From: AC-37 sp036389835
GTDB lineage: Bacteria > Actinomycetota > Thermoleophilia > Solirubrobacterales > Thermoleophilaceae
NCBI GenBank assembly: GCA_036389835.1
Contig: DASVWC010000076.1
Span: 1 to 64,000 of the forward strand
Reading direction: 5' to 3'
Length of the DNA stretch: 64,000 nucleotides
Shown here: positions 45,693 to 54,366 of the stretch, piece by piece
How the letters are laid out: each line of letters opens with the position of its first letter
Numbering within the stretch: the stretch's first letter is position 1
Translations under genes and position numbers: made by a program
The notes under the pieces: model-generated
Told to the model about the DNA's origin: nothing
The model's database searches: none
The model's input: only the letters and a program-made list of their open reading frames with translations

Positions 45693-46537
45693 TCACGTCC
45701 GCGCGGCATCTTGCTTCTTGCGCTTTTTCGCGGTCACGAGGTAGGACTTCGGGCGCTTGGAGGGGTCCTTGACGAGCTTCTGGACCCTGGGCGTGGCGCC
45801 GTCGCGGTGCACCACGCTGGCCGGGAACCCGAGCAGGCGGGTGACCTCGCGCCGGGCGCGTTCGGTCTGCTTTCCGTAATCGCCGTCCGCCGTGATGGTC
45901 GGGAGCGAGCGCGCCCTGAGCCGTTTGGTCAAATGACGCTGGAACTCCTCGACGTCTGAGCCGCTGTCCCCCGGTCCGATCTTCCGCGAGGCGTACGCAA
46001 TTGGTTCGGGGCCGAGCCGGCGTGCCCAGTCATCGGCTACGTCGCGCACCTTCTTGCTGTACTTGCGGCCCGTCTCGCTCTTGCGGTTGCCTGGCCCGGT
46101 GTTGTACGCGGCGATGCCCTCGTTGCGGCCGAAGTTCCGCTCGAGCTCGCGCAGGATCCGGAAGCTCGTCAGCAGGTTCGGGCGGGCCTTGTGACAGCCG
46201 CCCGCACGGTCGGCGCGGTCCTGGAAGCTCTTCGCGGTGAGCTGGCCGTAGCCGACGCCTTGATTCCCCTCGCCGCGGTCCAGTGGCGCTTGTACTCGCG
46301 GAAGTTGGCGGCGGTAACGCGCAGCACCCCGCCGTCCGGAGACTTGATCGGGTTGCGGACCCTGTCGTGCCCGTACACGTTCCGGAAGGTCGACTCCACT
46401 TGGATCAGCGCGCAGGCGTCGGCGAGCGGCAGGTTCGCCTTGCGCGCCGTCTCGATCAGCACGCCCGCGACCTCGACGTCGCCGCTGAGCTCATGGATGC
46501 GGCTGCGGATTCGCCTGGTCAGCTGGGCGTCGCTCAT
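45693..46537 (-). pseudogene. Lytic transglycosylase/peptidoglycan-binding protein, broken by one frameshift
   Basis: ATG 46537 has a perfect GGAGGAGGT ribosome site. The first frame gives an SLT-type N terminus (ALIQVESTFRNVYG with the catalytic Glu), ending in RHWTAARG. One base lost near 46271 shifts the frame; reading on one frame over gives GNQGVGYGQLTAKSFQDR, ELERNFGRNEGIAAYNTGPGN (SLT motifs) and a PG-binding-1 repeat (GDSGSDVEEFQRHLTKRL, DGDYGKQTE) with a lysine-rich end. Adding one G would restore about 281 residues. This may be a true mutation or a sequencing error. Such muramidases occur in phage, conjugation and secretion modules. Confidence 0.8.
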
Positions 46538-47022
46538 GTCGACCTCCTCCCGCCGATGCGCGGTACCGCATGGTTCATGCGAGGTCGGTGTGGATGTGGT
46601 CGGTCTCGAAGTTGCGCCGTCCGGCTACCATCGGCCGTCGCTCGATGCCTTGCCCCTGGCCGTCCGCGCGAACGACTAGGTGCCTTCCCACTCGACGTTC
46701 CCGTTCGTGCGCGTATCACTATGTAGGAAACCGCCGCCCACGGATGCCCAGCGCGAAGAGAATCGGCAGGGAGCGGCGGAGAAGTGCCGACACTCGAGGC
46801 GCTCCCGACCTTCCTGAAGTCGATCCCTGCGAGAGCAAGCGAGATAGCTCCACGGGGATCCCGAGGGAGCCCAGGTCCTCCTACGAAGAGACCTGCCGCT
46901 TGAGGCATATCGGGAGCTCGGGCGCCTCGACTGGGAAAGTTGTGATTACGACGCAAACGTTGTGTTGGGACGACGAACATGGCAAGTGGCGGCCACTGTG
47001 ATTCGCAGGAGGCGAAAGCCTC
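46538..47022. other. No recognisable gene
   Basis: About 480 bases, less GC-rich than the main locus. Only short unsupported frames are present. The right side probably carries the promoter for the 47.0-48.1 kb genes. Confidence 0.45.
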
Positions 47023-47279
47023 GTGTGCTGTGCTTGGACGAGAGCGGCGGTTCATCTCGAGCTCATCACGCTGCCGGCTTGCGCGAGATGCGGCACTCCC
47101 GTCGCGGGCCGCGCGCACTACCGAGTCTCGTCCATTGCGGTAGTCGTCCGACCGCGTACTCGCGCTGCCGCTTCTGCCTCGAAGCAGAAGCCGAGTCCAC
47201 CTCCGACCTCACGGCTCGCTTCTTGAGCGGAACGGCAGAGTTGTACAGACACCGCCGTCATGTGGGAGGGCGTCGTTAG
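47023..47279 (+). pseudogene. Possible small zinc-ribbon protein with a frameshift
   Basis: One frame has CARCGTPVAG and SSIAVVVRP, then turns into shadow; the adjacent frame continues with AYSRCRFCLEAEAE and SDLTARFLSGTAELYRHRR to a stop at 47279. Joined, they would make a CxxC-CxxC zinc-ribbon protein of about 80 residues. A single base change near 47155 separates the parts. It ends 12 nt before the next gene, so they could be one operon. Weak support. Confidence 0.35.
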
Positions 47280-47291
47280 CATCTCGAAACC

Positions 47292-48068
47292 TTGGACGCC
47301 GACGAGGCACGGTCCCGGCTTGGGCTTGATGACGACGCCTCTCCTCAAGCTGTGCTTCGGGCCCATCATGCGGCGGCGTCTGCCGCCGTCAGATTGCCGC
47401 GGGACGCTCGCGCCGATGTTCTAACGGGCCTCGACGACGCGCGAGACACGCTACTCGGCGTATCGCGATCGAAAAACGCGACCGTGTTGGAGCAACTTTC
47501 GACCCCACGCGGAATGGCCGGGTTGACAGCCGCGGGGGTCGCGGTGGCCGCCCTCCCGCTCATGACCGATGTAAGTGCTGGCGTCCTTAGTGTGCTCGCA
47601 CTGGCACTCCTAGGGCTGGGACTCGCGCTGAGTGTTCGCCGCCGTAGCGCCGTAGCGACGGTCGTGCTTGCACTTGTGCTCGTCGTGTCGGCCGGGGTCA
47701 CGCTCCGAGCCGCGACGGACCCTGGGACACAAGAATTCCTCTACGACGGCAACTTCCTCAATGAGGCGCCAGCGAATTCGCCCTTTGCAGGTGAGGTCGG
47801 TATTCCGCTCACGACAGACCCTTCAACAGGGACCGTGGCCGAGACCTTGGTCGATGAGAGGACGACTTTCGTTGTGTCGTGTGTAAGGACCGGTGCGTTC
47901 AAACATCGCCGCCCGAGGGTTCTCTGGGCGTACATCGCGGGGGGCGACTACAAGACCTTCTGGATTCCCGTTTCGTATCTCGCGGGCCTCCGGCCTGGGG
48001 CCGCGCGAACCCTCCTGTCCTGCTCGAACTGGCGGTGGCGGTTGCATAACTTGGCTGGTGGTCCTTAG
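47292..48068 (+). CDS. J-domain-like membrane protein
   Basis: 258 residues from TTG 47292. The N-terminal 60 residues are like a J-type four-helix bundle (EARSRLGLDDDASPQAVLRAH, then a basic helix and LDDARDTLL), but the HPD tripeptide is missing, so chaperone stimulation is doubtful. Residues about 75-140 hold two to three membrane helices (LTAAGVAVAALPLM, VLSVLALALLGLGLAL, VATVVLALVLVVSAGVTL). The remainder is a polar domain with two Cys near the end (VSCVRTG, LLSCSNW), probably outside the membrane. Unknown role. Confidence 0.65.
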   Translation: MDADEARSRLGLDDDASPQAVLRAHHAAASAAVRLPRDARADVLTGLDDARDTLLGVSRSKNATVLEQLSTPRGMAGLTAAGVAVAALPLMTDVSAGVLSVLALALLGLGLALSVRRRSAVATVVLALVLVVSAGVTLRAATDPGTQEFLYDGNFLNEAPANSPFAGEVGIPLTTDPSTGTVAETLVDERTTFVVSCVRTGAFKHRRPRVLWAYIAGGDYKTFWIPVSYLAGLRPGAARTLLSCSNWRWRLHNLAGGP

Positions 48069-48340
48069 CGGTGCTCATTTCCTCTCGGAGGCCGCGCGCC
48101 CGAGCGCTATCGCTTCGCCTGATCCCCCCGCAGCAAGACGCTGCTCGGCTGAGAGCGCCGCTTTCCATGCAAAGGAGCACTTCCGGCCTAAGTGCCGCTC
48201 CGCGCGATAAGCGCTAACCGTTGCCTGTCAGACGAGAGTGTCGCTCCCCAGGCGACACCCCGACGAGGCCGTCGCCGGAGTCGTGGTTGCTTTCCCGTGC
48301 CGTGGGCGGGCGGCTGTGCTCTATGTCGCAGTAGCGGCCG

Positions 48341-48364
48341 GGCTTTTCCGGACGCTACACCAAG
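48341..48364 (+). repeat. Recurrent core, copy 7
   Basis: Exact CTACACC form (GGCTTTTCCGGACG, CTACACCAAG), in frame with the headless copy that follows. A TAG stop lies two codons before it. Confidence 0.9.
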
Positions 48365-49024
48365 GTCAACAGATCGCTATCGGAGGGGCGCAGGCGCTTC
48401 CACGACCGCCTCGCCGGGATCGAGTCGGGCGCCGAGTGCGAGCGGCTCGCGCCGCAGCTATCCGCGCTGGCCGACGGGGAGGCGCGCGCCGAGGACATGA
48501 CGCTGCTGCGCCCGCACCTGCGCACCTGCCTGATCTGCCGTGCCCGGCTGCGCGACTACCGCGCCGTGCCGGCCCGCGTGGCGGCGCTGGCGCCGCCGGT
48601 GGCTGCCGGGTCGCTGCTGGGCTCCGCGCACGCCGCGCTCATCGGGGCTTGCGCCTGGCTGCGGGAATCGCTTGGCGGTGCCTCCGGCTGGATCTCCGAG
48701 CGCGGCGGCGTGCTGGCCGCGCGTTGGCACGAGGCCGCGGAGATCGCGGTGGCGCACAAGGGCGTTGCCGTCGTCGCCTCGGCGGCCGTGCTCGGCGGCG
48801 GCGGCGTCGCGACGCTCGCCACGGTCGGCGCACCCGAGCCCGCGCGCCGCACGGCGACGGTCAGCGAGCCGATGGGCACGCGCCCGCAGCCGCCGCCCGC
48901 GACCTCGAGGCTCACGGCTCCCGCTGCCGACGACCGCGACCGACCCACGCCGAGGCGCAATCGGCCCACACCGGCGGCGAGGGCGGTGCCTCACCTCGAC
49001 TTCGCTCCCGAGGCACGGGCCTAA
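48341..49024 (+). pseudogene. Headless sigma/zinc-finger gene, copy 4
   Basis: In frame from the core: GFSGRYTKVNRSLSEGRRRF, GAECERLAPQLSALADGE, the zinc finger LRPHLRTCLICRARLRDYR, a helical stretch, a membrane helix (GVAVVASAAVLGGGGVATLA) and a Pro-rich tail to 49024. The whole 3' part of the complete gene is present but region 2 and the first part of region 4 are missing, and a TAG stop sits two codons before the core. The first usable start would be ATG 48497, inside the finger region, so a zinc-finger/membrane fragment of 175 residues could still be made. Confidence 0.78.
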
Positions 49025-49822
49025 CGCAGCACGGCTCCATCATCGTTCGATAAGGGCCTCTAACGCTGCACGCGACAGCGGGGATGCCGGCGCCGAGGAG
49101 GAGGTGGCACGGGCCGGCGAGTACATCACCCGGCGCTGGCGCCGGACCCGCTGGCGCGACGGCCGGACCTTCACCTGGCTCGCCGCCCAGCGGCGGACCG
49201 GCCGCGGTGAGGGCTCGAGCGGTCTGGCGTTCGACCTGATGAGGCCGAAGCCGAAAGATTGACACGGCGCGCGTACGCGCCGGAACGGCCCGCCGTCAAG
49301 CGGCTCGCGTTGACCGACCTGCTCGCGACGCAACCAGACGCCGTCAACCGCTGCCTGCGTAAGCTCGATCCTGATCCGCGGATCCCAGCCGTCGTGAAGG
49401 CACCGGCACCGGCGGCGATTCGGCAGCCCTCCTCCGCCGACAAGATCACGATCTTCGTCCCCCTGCGCTACAGCACAGACTGGCCACCGGGTGAGGCGTT
49501 CGGACCGGGCGACGCGGAGGCCGACGGCGAGTCGACTTTACGCGCGCGCGTCGACATTTGACCCCGCGGCCCCCTCAGGTCACAACCCCGCCGATGTTCC
49601 CGGGCATCTGCGGACATCCACTAATTGGCGTGCCTCTGCGGACGAGGTCCTTTTGAGGTCCTAAACCCCCCACGATCAGGCCCGATACTGGATCGAGCCG
49701 CGAAACCAAGCTTACGGTCGCCGCGCAATCCGTGAAGCGGCCAAGCGGCCGACGCAAGGCTGGCGTCCGTGCGCTGTGCAGCCGTAACGTGCCGGGCGGT
49801 GGGCAGACCGACACTGGCCGGG
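49025..49822. other. No firm gene; weak ORFs and a repeat
   Basis: Two weak + frames (about 49082-49262, ending MRPKPKD, and 49259-49561) have some codon bias but no recognisable domain; they may be the remains of one gene. The right part is non-coding and carries the left copies of the island-flanking repeats (49655-49668 and 49713-49751). Confidence 0.4.
49713..49751 (+). repeat. Direct repeat, left copy, flanking the TIR island
   Basis: 39 bases, 33 identical to 57828-57866, including the shared block ACGGTCGCCGCGCAA. A 14-base companion, GAGGTCC-AAACCC, lies at 49655-49668 here and at 57523-57536 on the right. Confidence 0.6.
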
Positions 49823-51301
49823 TTACGGCCCGCGGTCGGGGCGTGATGGCAGTGGGGCAAGCCCCGAGCGGTCGCTCCAATCTCTGTAGGTCTCCTCCAG
49901 AATCTCATCAACTCTTTCTGCGAGCATCGGCGCGCGTCCCTCAGGATTTGCGTAGCCGCGGGCCCCAGACGTGTACCGCTCGTACTCCCCGCTGAGAGCG
50001 GCTGCCAGCTTGGCGTGCCTTCGCCATTCTGTGATACCGGTTGCGATCGCCACCCCTTCGACTGCGACGATGACGAGACCCCCGGCGAGCAGCGCGATCC
50101 ATTCGCTGCCGTAATCAAAACTCATGGCGATCGCCGCGGTGACAGCGGCAATCGCGATGACGAACTGGTAGAGCCTAAAGAGCAGTAGGCGGCGGCGCCC
50201 TCTTCGAGCCCGATAGTCGTGCCAGTCGAGCTCTCGGTTGAGACGCTCGAGAGTGGCCTCCTCCCGCTCTTCACCGGCCTCCCGCCGAGTGTCGGCTTGA
50301 CGCTTGATCTTCCAGGGCGCATCCGATTCGTCCAGAGCCCGCGCAAATCCGGCATAGCTGCGTGCGAGTGACAACCGATCGGCCATCGATCCCTCCTCGG
50401 CTACAGCTATGTCCTCCCCGTACGCATACCGGGTGGAGTGCTGGATCTGAACTTCGTCAAACCACGCCTGCAAATCGCATTTCGGCAGTCCATATAACTC
50501 AGTGAGTAGCTCTTCGAAACGTGGCTGGTAGCCCCGGACATGCATCTCATACACGCTGGGTTCACGGCCCGGTTCGCTGCCGTGGCGCCAGCGGTGGCGC
50601 AGGTCGTCTTCGCTGAGCTCGACGCGGGAAGCGAGCGGGTAGACGAGAAGAGGCCGGAGGTCATCGGATTGGCGCCGGTATGTCACCGCCAGCCGCGCTC
50701 GTCGCAATGCCCCGTCGAGGCTCTGCTGGTTAGGTGTAAAGACGACGACCAGCTTCTCTGGAAGCACGGCCGTACAGACGCCGCTCGTGTCACTGATTCC
50801 TGTGCGAGAGTCCACGAGAACGCGGGCGTAGCGCGCTGACAAAGTTCGAGCAAGGACCGTGAAGAGGAAGGGAGCGCGGCGATATAGACCATCCCAATCG
50901 AAGCCATTTATCCGCTCCGCATACGCATCGTCCTCGGAGCGCCCCGCCCACACGACGCTCAACCCGGGTTCGACGGACACTACATATCGTTCGAGGTCGA
51001 TCTCGTCGAAGAGCGCGCGGGTCTGCTCTTCGTCGAGCGGTACATCGGCGCGCCCGCGGGTGCGTTTGACGTGAGCAGCGAGTTCGTAGAGCAGGTCGAC
51101 CGTCCCCGGACGCTCCTCGGCCGACCACGCAGGATGGTCGAAGAAGCGGTGGAGGCCAGGGGCCTCCAGATCCCAGTCCATCGCCAGTACCTCGCCACCG
51201 TTGCGGCGTGCGTACACCACGGCCGTATTCGCGAGAGCCATCGTCCGGCCGGTGCCACCTTTGTACGAGTAGAACGTGACGATCTCGCCGTGTCGCGTCA
51301 T
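49823..51301 (-). CDS. KGGxGR-type P-loop (ParA/MinD-like) protein with C-terminal membrane pair
   Basis: 492 residues. The N-terminal domain is a deviant-Walker ATPase: FYSYKGGTGRTMALAN with Arg19 where MinD has Lys, then AMDWDLEAPG and VLVDSRTGISDTSG (Walker B region). Such KGGVGR proteins are predicted parts of nucleotide-linked immune systems. After about residue 340 a charged coiled region leads to two membrane helices (FRLYQFVIAIAAVTAAIAM and WIALLAGGLVIVAVEGVAI) and a last helix, the layout of SLATT membrane domains. The start overlaps the stop of the TIR gene as ATGA, so the pair is co-translated. Confidence 0.83.
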   Translation of the reverse strand: MTRHGEIVTFYSYKGGTGRTMALANTAVVYARRNGGEVLAMDWDLEAPGLHRFFDHPAWSAEERPGTVDLLYELAAHVKRTRGRADVPLDEEQTRALFDEIDLERYVVSVEPGLSVVWAGRSEDDAYAERINGFDWDGLYRRAPFLFTVLARTLSARYARVLVDSRTGISDTSGVCTAVLPEKLVVVFTPNQQSLDGALRRARLAVTYRRQSDDLRPLLVYPLASRVELSEDDLRHRWRHGSEPGREPSVYEMHVRGYQPRFEELLTELYGLPKCDLQAWFDEVQIQHSTRYAYGEDIAVAEEGSMADRLSLARSYAGFARALDESDAPWKIKRQADTRREAGEEREEATLERLNRELDWHDYRARRGRRRLLLFRLYQFVIAIAAVTAAIAMSFDYGSEWIALLAGGLVIVAVEGVAIATGITEWRRHAKLAAALSGEYERYTSGARGYANPEGRAPMLAERVDEILEETYRDWSDRSGLAPLPSRPDRGP

Positions 51302-51927
51302 ATCGGCCGTCGCTGGTTCGGACCGCCAACCTCGTCGCCCCAGTCGTCCAGGCTGTCGTCAGGCAGCCTGAAGCCGGCACAATTCTGGGGCTCTTCCAAG
51401 TCCTCATAGATGCGCCATGCATCCCAGATGCGACTTCCAATTTCGATCATTCGCGGTTGGAAGTCGGGGTGGTGCAGGATTCGGGGCTGACCGACGTTGA
51501 AGGCTTGGAACTCCCGCTCCACGTACACCTCGGATGGCAGATTCCGCGGGAGGTCATCGAGGTGGCCGCTAAGCAGCACCGGGATGATCATCGCCGTCTC
51601 GCGCGGGAGGCGTTTCCCCAGCGTCGCCCTCCGTTGAGCCTCAAGTGCACGCATCGCACGGTACTCCTGCCGGCACCAGGATTTGCGGCGGTACTTAGGG
51701 ATATAGACGAGGATCCAACAAGCGCTCAGGCACATCGCCCTGGCGATTGCATGTGGATGCGCAACGCCTCCGCTGAGCCGCTCCTTATCGAGCCAAAATT
51801 TGTTCGGCGAATCGAGGTAATCCCCAAGTACCGATGTCAGCCCGCTCGTGAAGTCCGCGATGAACTGCTGGATGCGCTCGCCGTCATCGTGCGCGTAGCT
51901 GATGAAGCAGCCGTACTCGAACGCCAT
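51298..51927 (-). CDS. TIR-domain protein
   Basis: 209 residues from ATG 51927 (an earlier start at 51999 lacks support). The TIR fold begins FEYGCFISYAHDDGE, followed by a WLDKERLSGG loop (BB-loop region), a CWILVYIPKY strand and SWCRQEYRAM, where the Glu corresponds to the NAD-cleaving residue of active TIRs. The C-terminal part is extra and not recognised. In bacterial immunity TIRs make NAD-derived signals or deplete NAD; here a P-loop/membrane protein is coupled to it. Confidence 0.85.
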   Translation of the reverse strand: MAFEYGCFISYAHDDGERIQQFIADFTSGLTSVLGDYLDSPNKFWLDKERLSGGVAHPHAIARAMCLSACWILVYIPKYRRKSWCRQEYRAMRALEAQRRATLGKRLPRETAMIIPVLLSGHLDDLPRNLPSEVYVEREFQAFNVGQPRILHHPDFQPRMIEIGSRIWDAWRIYEDLEEPQNCAGFRLPDDSLDDWGDEVGGPNQRRPI

Positions 51928-52120
51928 CGCGGGGGCCACCCTACCGCGTTCACGACCCCGCAATACATCCGTCACAGTCAACGAAGGCTGAGCTTGCATC
52001 GACCCCGCGCGGCGACTTCGAGGAGCGGGAGATGGCGGCCAAGACGGAGGAGATCACGAACACATGAGCAGGCGACGGGACCAGCCTCCAGATGGCCAAT
52101 GGGCCCGCCGCTGTCGGGTG

Positions 52121-52987
52121 TCAGGGACCACGGCGCCGCGCCAACCAGGCCGTGTGCTCGCGTGACATCGTCTGCTCGGCGTCGGCAACGAAGGTCGCCC
52201 ACGCGTCCTCATCATCGATCCTGTTCACGATGCCGAGCACGTTGTCCAGCTCGAGCGTGGTGAGCTCGTAGGCACGCGCGGTCTTTACGTAGTCACCAGC
52301 AGCCAGCCACGCAACCGCTCCGGCCCCCGCGGCCGCGAACACCGACAACAGATCGACTCGAACGATGTCGATTCCTTTAAGCAGCGCGCCGACAAGCCCG
52401 GCCGCTTGAAAGACAACCGCCACAATCTGCCACGCCCTCGCCGTTGACCGGTGCTCGCTGCCTCGCCGGCTGTACCACGCACGCTGGTCTACCAGACGCT
52501 GCTTTCGGTAGACCTCGCAGCGGACCTTCAGCGGCTCTTCGCGGAGCACTCGCAGCTTGTCGGTCTCGGTCGCCCCGGCGGGTGCGGCGACGCTTCCGCG
52601 CAGCGTGCGTATCTCCTCCACGACAGCAGCAAGCGCGCGGTCGTAAGCCGTCTCAGAGTCCGGCTGTGTGATCTCGAACGGCTCGCCGCCGACCGCGTAC
52701 TTCCACGTCAGCGTCTTCGCGGACTCCGCGACTGCGCGGCCGTCGTACCAGTCGTCCTCTGCGTCGCGGAAGAAGATGAGCCAGCTCGCGAGGATGCTCC
52801 CGGCGAATGCCATGCCCGAGACCCATCCCGCCCATGGCTCCTCGACGAGTCCGAACACGGCGGCAACGACGAGCAGCACAAGCGCCACCAGAGTGGCTCG
52901 CTTAAACCGCGTTTGGCCGCGTTGGGACGCCTCCTCAGCTACCAAGAAGACCGACGGCATGTGGTCCTCGACCCTGAAGTCGGTCAC
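52121..52987 (-). CDS. DUF4231/SLATT-family membrane protein
   Basis: 288 residues. Two membrane helices near the N terminus (ATLVALVLLVVAAVFGLVE and VSGMAFAGSILASWLIFF), then the DUF4231 hallmark DWYDGRAVAESAKTLTWKYAV, a soluble helical middle (YRKQRLVDQRAWYSRRGSEH), two further helices (WQIVAVVFQAAGLVGALL, LLSVFAAAGAGAVAWLAAG) and a C-terminal helical segment. SLATT proteins are predicted pore-forming effectors in conflict systems. ATG 52987 overlaps the stop of the upstream gene as ATGA. It is the last gene of that operon. Confidence 0.82.
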   Translation of the reverse strand: MTDFRVEDHMPSVFLVAEEASQRGQTRFKRATLVALVLLVVAAVFGLVEEPWAGWVSGMAFAGSILASWLIFFRDAEDDWYDGRAVAESAKTLTWKYAVGGEPFEITQPDSETAYDRALAAVVEEIRTLRGSVAAPAGATETDKLRVLREEPLKVRCEVYRKQRLVDQRAWYSRRGSEHRSTARAWQIVAVVFQAAGLVGALLKGIDIVRVDLLSVFAAAGAGAVAWLAAGDYVKTARAYELTTLELDNVLGIVNRIDDEDAWATFVADAEQTMSREHTAWLARRRGP

Positions 52988-54366
52988 GCGGCGCCGCTCT
53001 CACGAAGCACGCCGACGACATCGGCCACCCACTCGACCGGCAGTCCGAGATTGGGCAGCGCCTCGGTAAGGATCTCGAGGTTGTCGGCCGTCGTGTTGAG
53101 CATCCAGGCGTCGGGCTGCGTGTCGAGCATCCCGCTGAGCGCCCGTCGGCCGATGTCCTCGTCGCCCTGTACCGCTGCGATCTCCAGCACCGTCGCCAGA
53201 GTCCAGTAGTCGCTCGATCGAAGCGCGCCCTTGCGGGCGACGGCGAATGACACGACCGGGGCCACCCGTCGCACGCGCTCGAGGTCCTCGGGTTCACCGC
53301 GACGGATGAGTAGCGTGACCAAGTTGACGCCGGGGTAGAAGTCGCGCGGGTCCGCCTCGAAGCCGCGCTCGTACGCGTCGATCGCCTCGCCGAGAGCGTC
53401 GGCTGCGCCCGGATCGCCGGCCTCCTGCTTCTCCATCCACCGCGCCTTGAAGCAGCGGCCCAGGATCCCGAGCGATTCGGGCGACTCGCCATGGTCCGCG
53501 ATGACCTCGTTGATGATCTCGAGCGCGCGGTTACGGTCGCGACCCTCGTTGCGACGGCTCAGCGCCATCGCAAGCTGCTCGCGGATCGTCGGAACCGCCT
53601 TGAAACCCGTCGACATGGACTCAGCGATCCGGATCATCTCCCCCCACGCCTCGATCGAGCGATAAGCGAGCATCAGCGTGATCAGGAGTTGTTCCTCGGA
53701 CTCCGCCACCCCCGTCGCCTCACGCTCGATCTCGAGTAGAGCTTCGCGGGCCTCATCCTGTGTCAGGTCGCTTCTGACTACGTGGTTCGCCCGGATCGTC
53801 AGGTCGGAGATCCACAAGGCGCGGTCGCGGAACGCCTCCGTCACCTCGTGAGGGAGACTGATCCCGGGATAGTCCTCCAGCAGTTGGAACAGCGGCGAGT
53901 CAGTGACCTCGTCGGTCTTGGCAAGTTCGAGTCGCTCCGCAAGCGTCTCGCGTAGGTCGTCCGGTGACGTGAGGGCGCCGCCGGCATCGAGTTCGTAGGG
54001 GATGGCACGTATCGGGGCGACGTCGAATGGCAGCTGGCCGATCTTCGCGAAGATCAGGATGGTTGAACGTGGGCGCGCGGCATGGCGGACGCCAAGCTCG
54101 TAGAACACGTTCGCGTTGGCGAACGTCAGGTCGGCCACAACGATCTCGGCGAGCAGTAGCCGCTCGTACATCGGCCGGTGGATGATCCCGCCGAGTGTCT
54201 CCTCGTCGGCCCGGATGACCTCCACGTCCGCCGCTTCGGCTGCGGGCTTTACACAGCTCTCGTACAACGCGTCGAAGTCGACGATGCGGGCTCCCCCGGG
54301 CTCGGTTTTCTGCCCGAACGGCATCGCCGCGAAAAGCAGCGGCTTCGAGGGATCTGGCACGGTCAC
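52984..54366 (-). CDS. MAP3K5-like deoxyribohydrolase domain fused to TPR/TRAFs-binding region
   Basis: 460 residues from GTG 54366. The N domain (about 8-150) reads LLFAAMPFGQK, IIHRPMYERLLLAEIVVADLT, ANVFYELGVRHA and ILIFAK, a Rossmann-like fold of the nucleoside-deoxyribosyltransferase superfamily seen at the N terminus of ASK1-type kinases; its Glu in YELG and Asp in VADL are the expected active-site acids. From about 170 to the end is an alpha-helical TPR-like array (TRAFs-binding region), with EEQLLITLMLAYRSIEAW and DAYERGFEADPRDFYPGVN. In bacteria it is predicted to be an immune sensor/effector acting on nucleotides. Overlaps neighbours at both ends (GTGA, ATGA). Confidence 0.82.
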   Translation of the reverse strand: MTVPDPSKPLLFAAMPFGQKTEPGGARIVDFDALYESCVKPAAEAADVEVIRADEETLGGIIHRPMYERLLLAEIVVADLTFANANVFYELGVRHAARPRSTILIFAKIGQLPFDVAPIRAIPYELDAGGALTSPDDLRETLAERLELAKTDEVTDSPLFQLLEDYPGISLPHEVTEAFRDRALWISDLTIRANHVVRSDLTQDEAREALLEIEREATGVAESEEQLLITLMLAYRSIEAWGEMIRIAESMSTGFKAVPTIREQLAMALSRRNEGRDRNRALEIINEVIADHGESPESLGILGRCFKARWMEKQEAGDPGAADALGEAIDAYERGFEADPRDFYPGVNLVTLLIRRGEPEDLERVRRVAPVVSFAVARKGALRSSDYWTLATVLEIAAVQGDEDIGRRALSGMLDTQPDAWMLNTTADNLEILTEALPNLGLPVEWVADVVGVLRESGAA

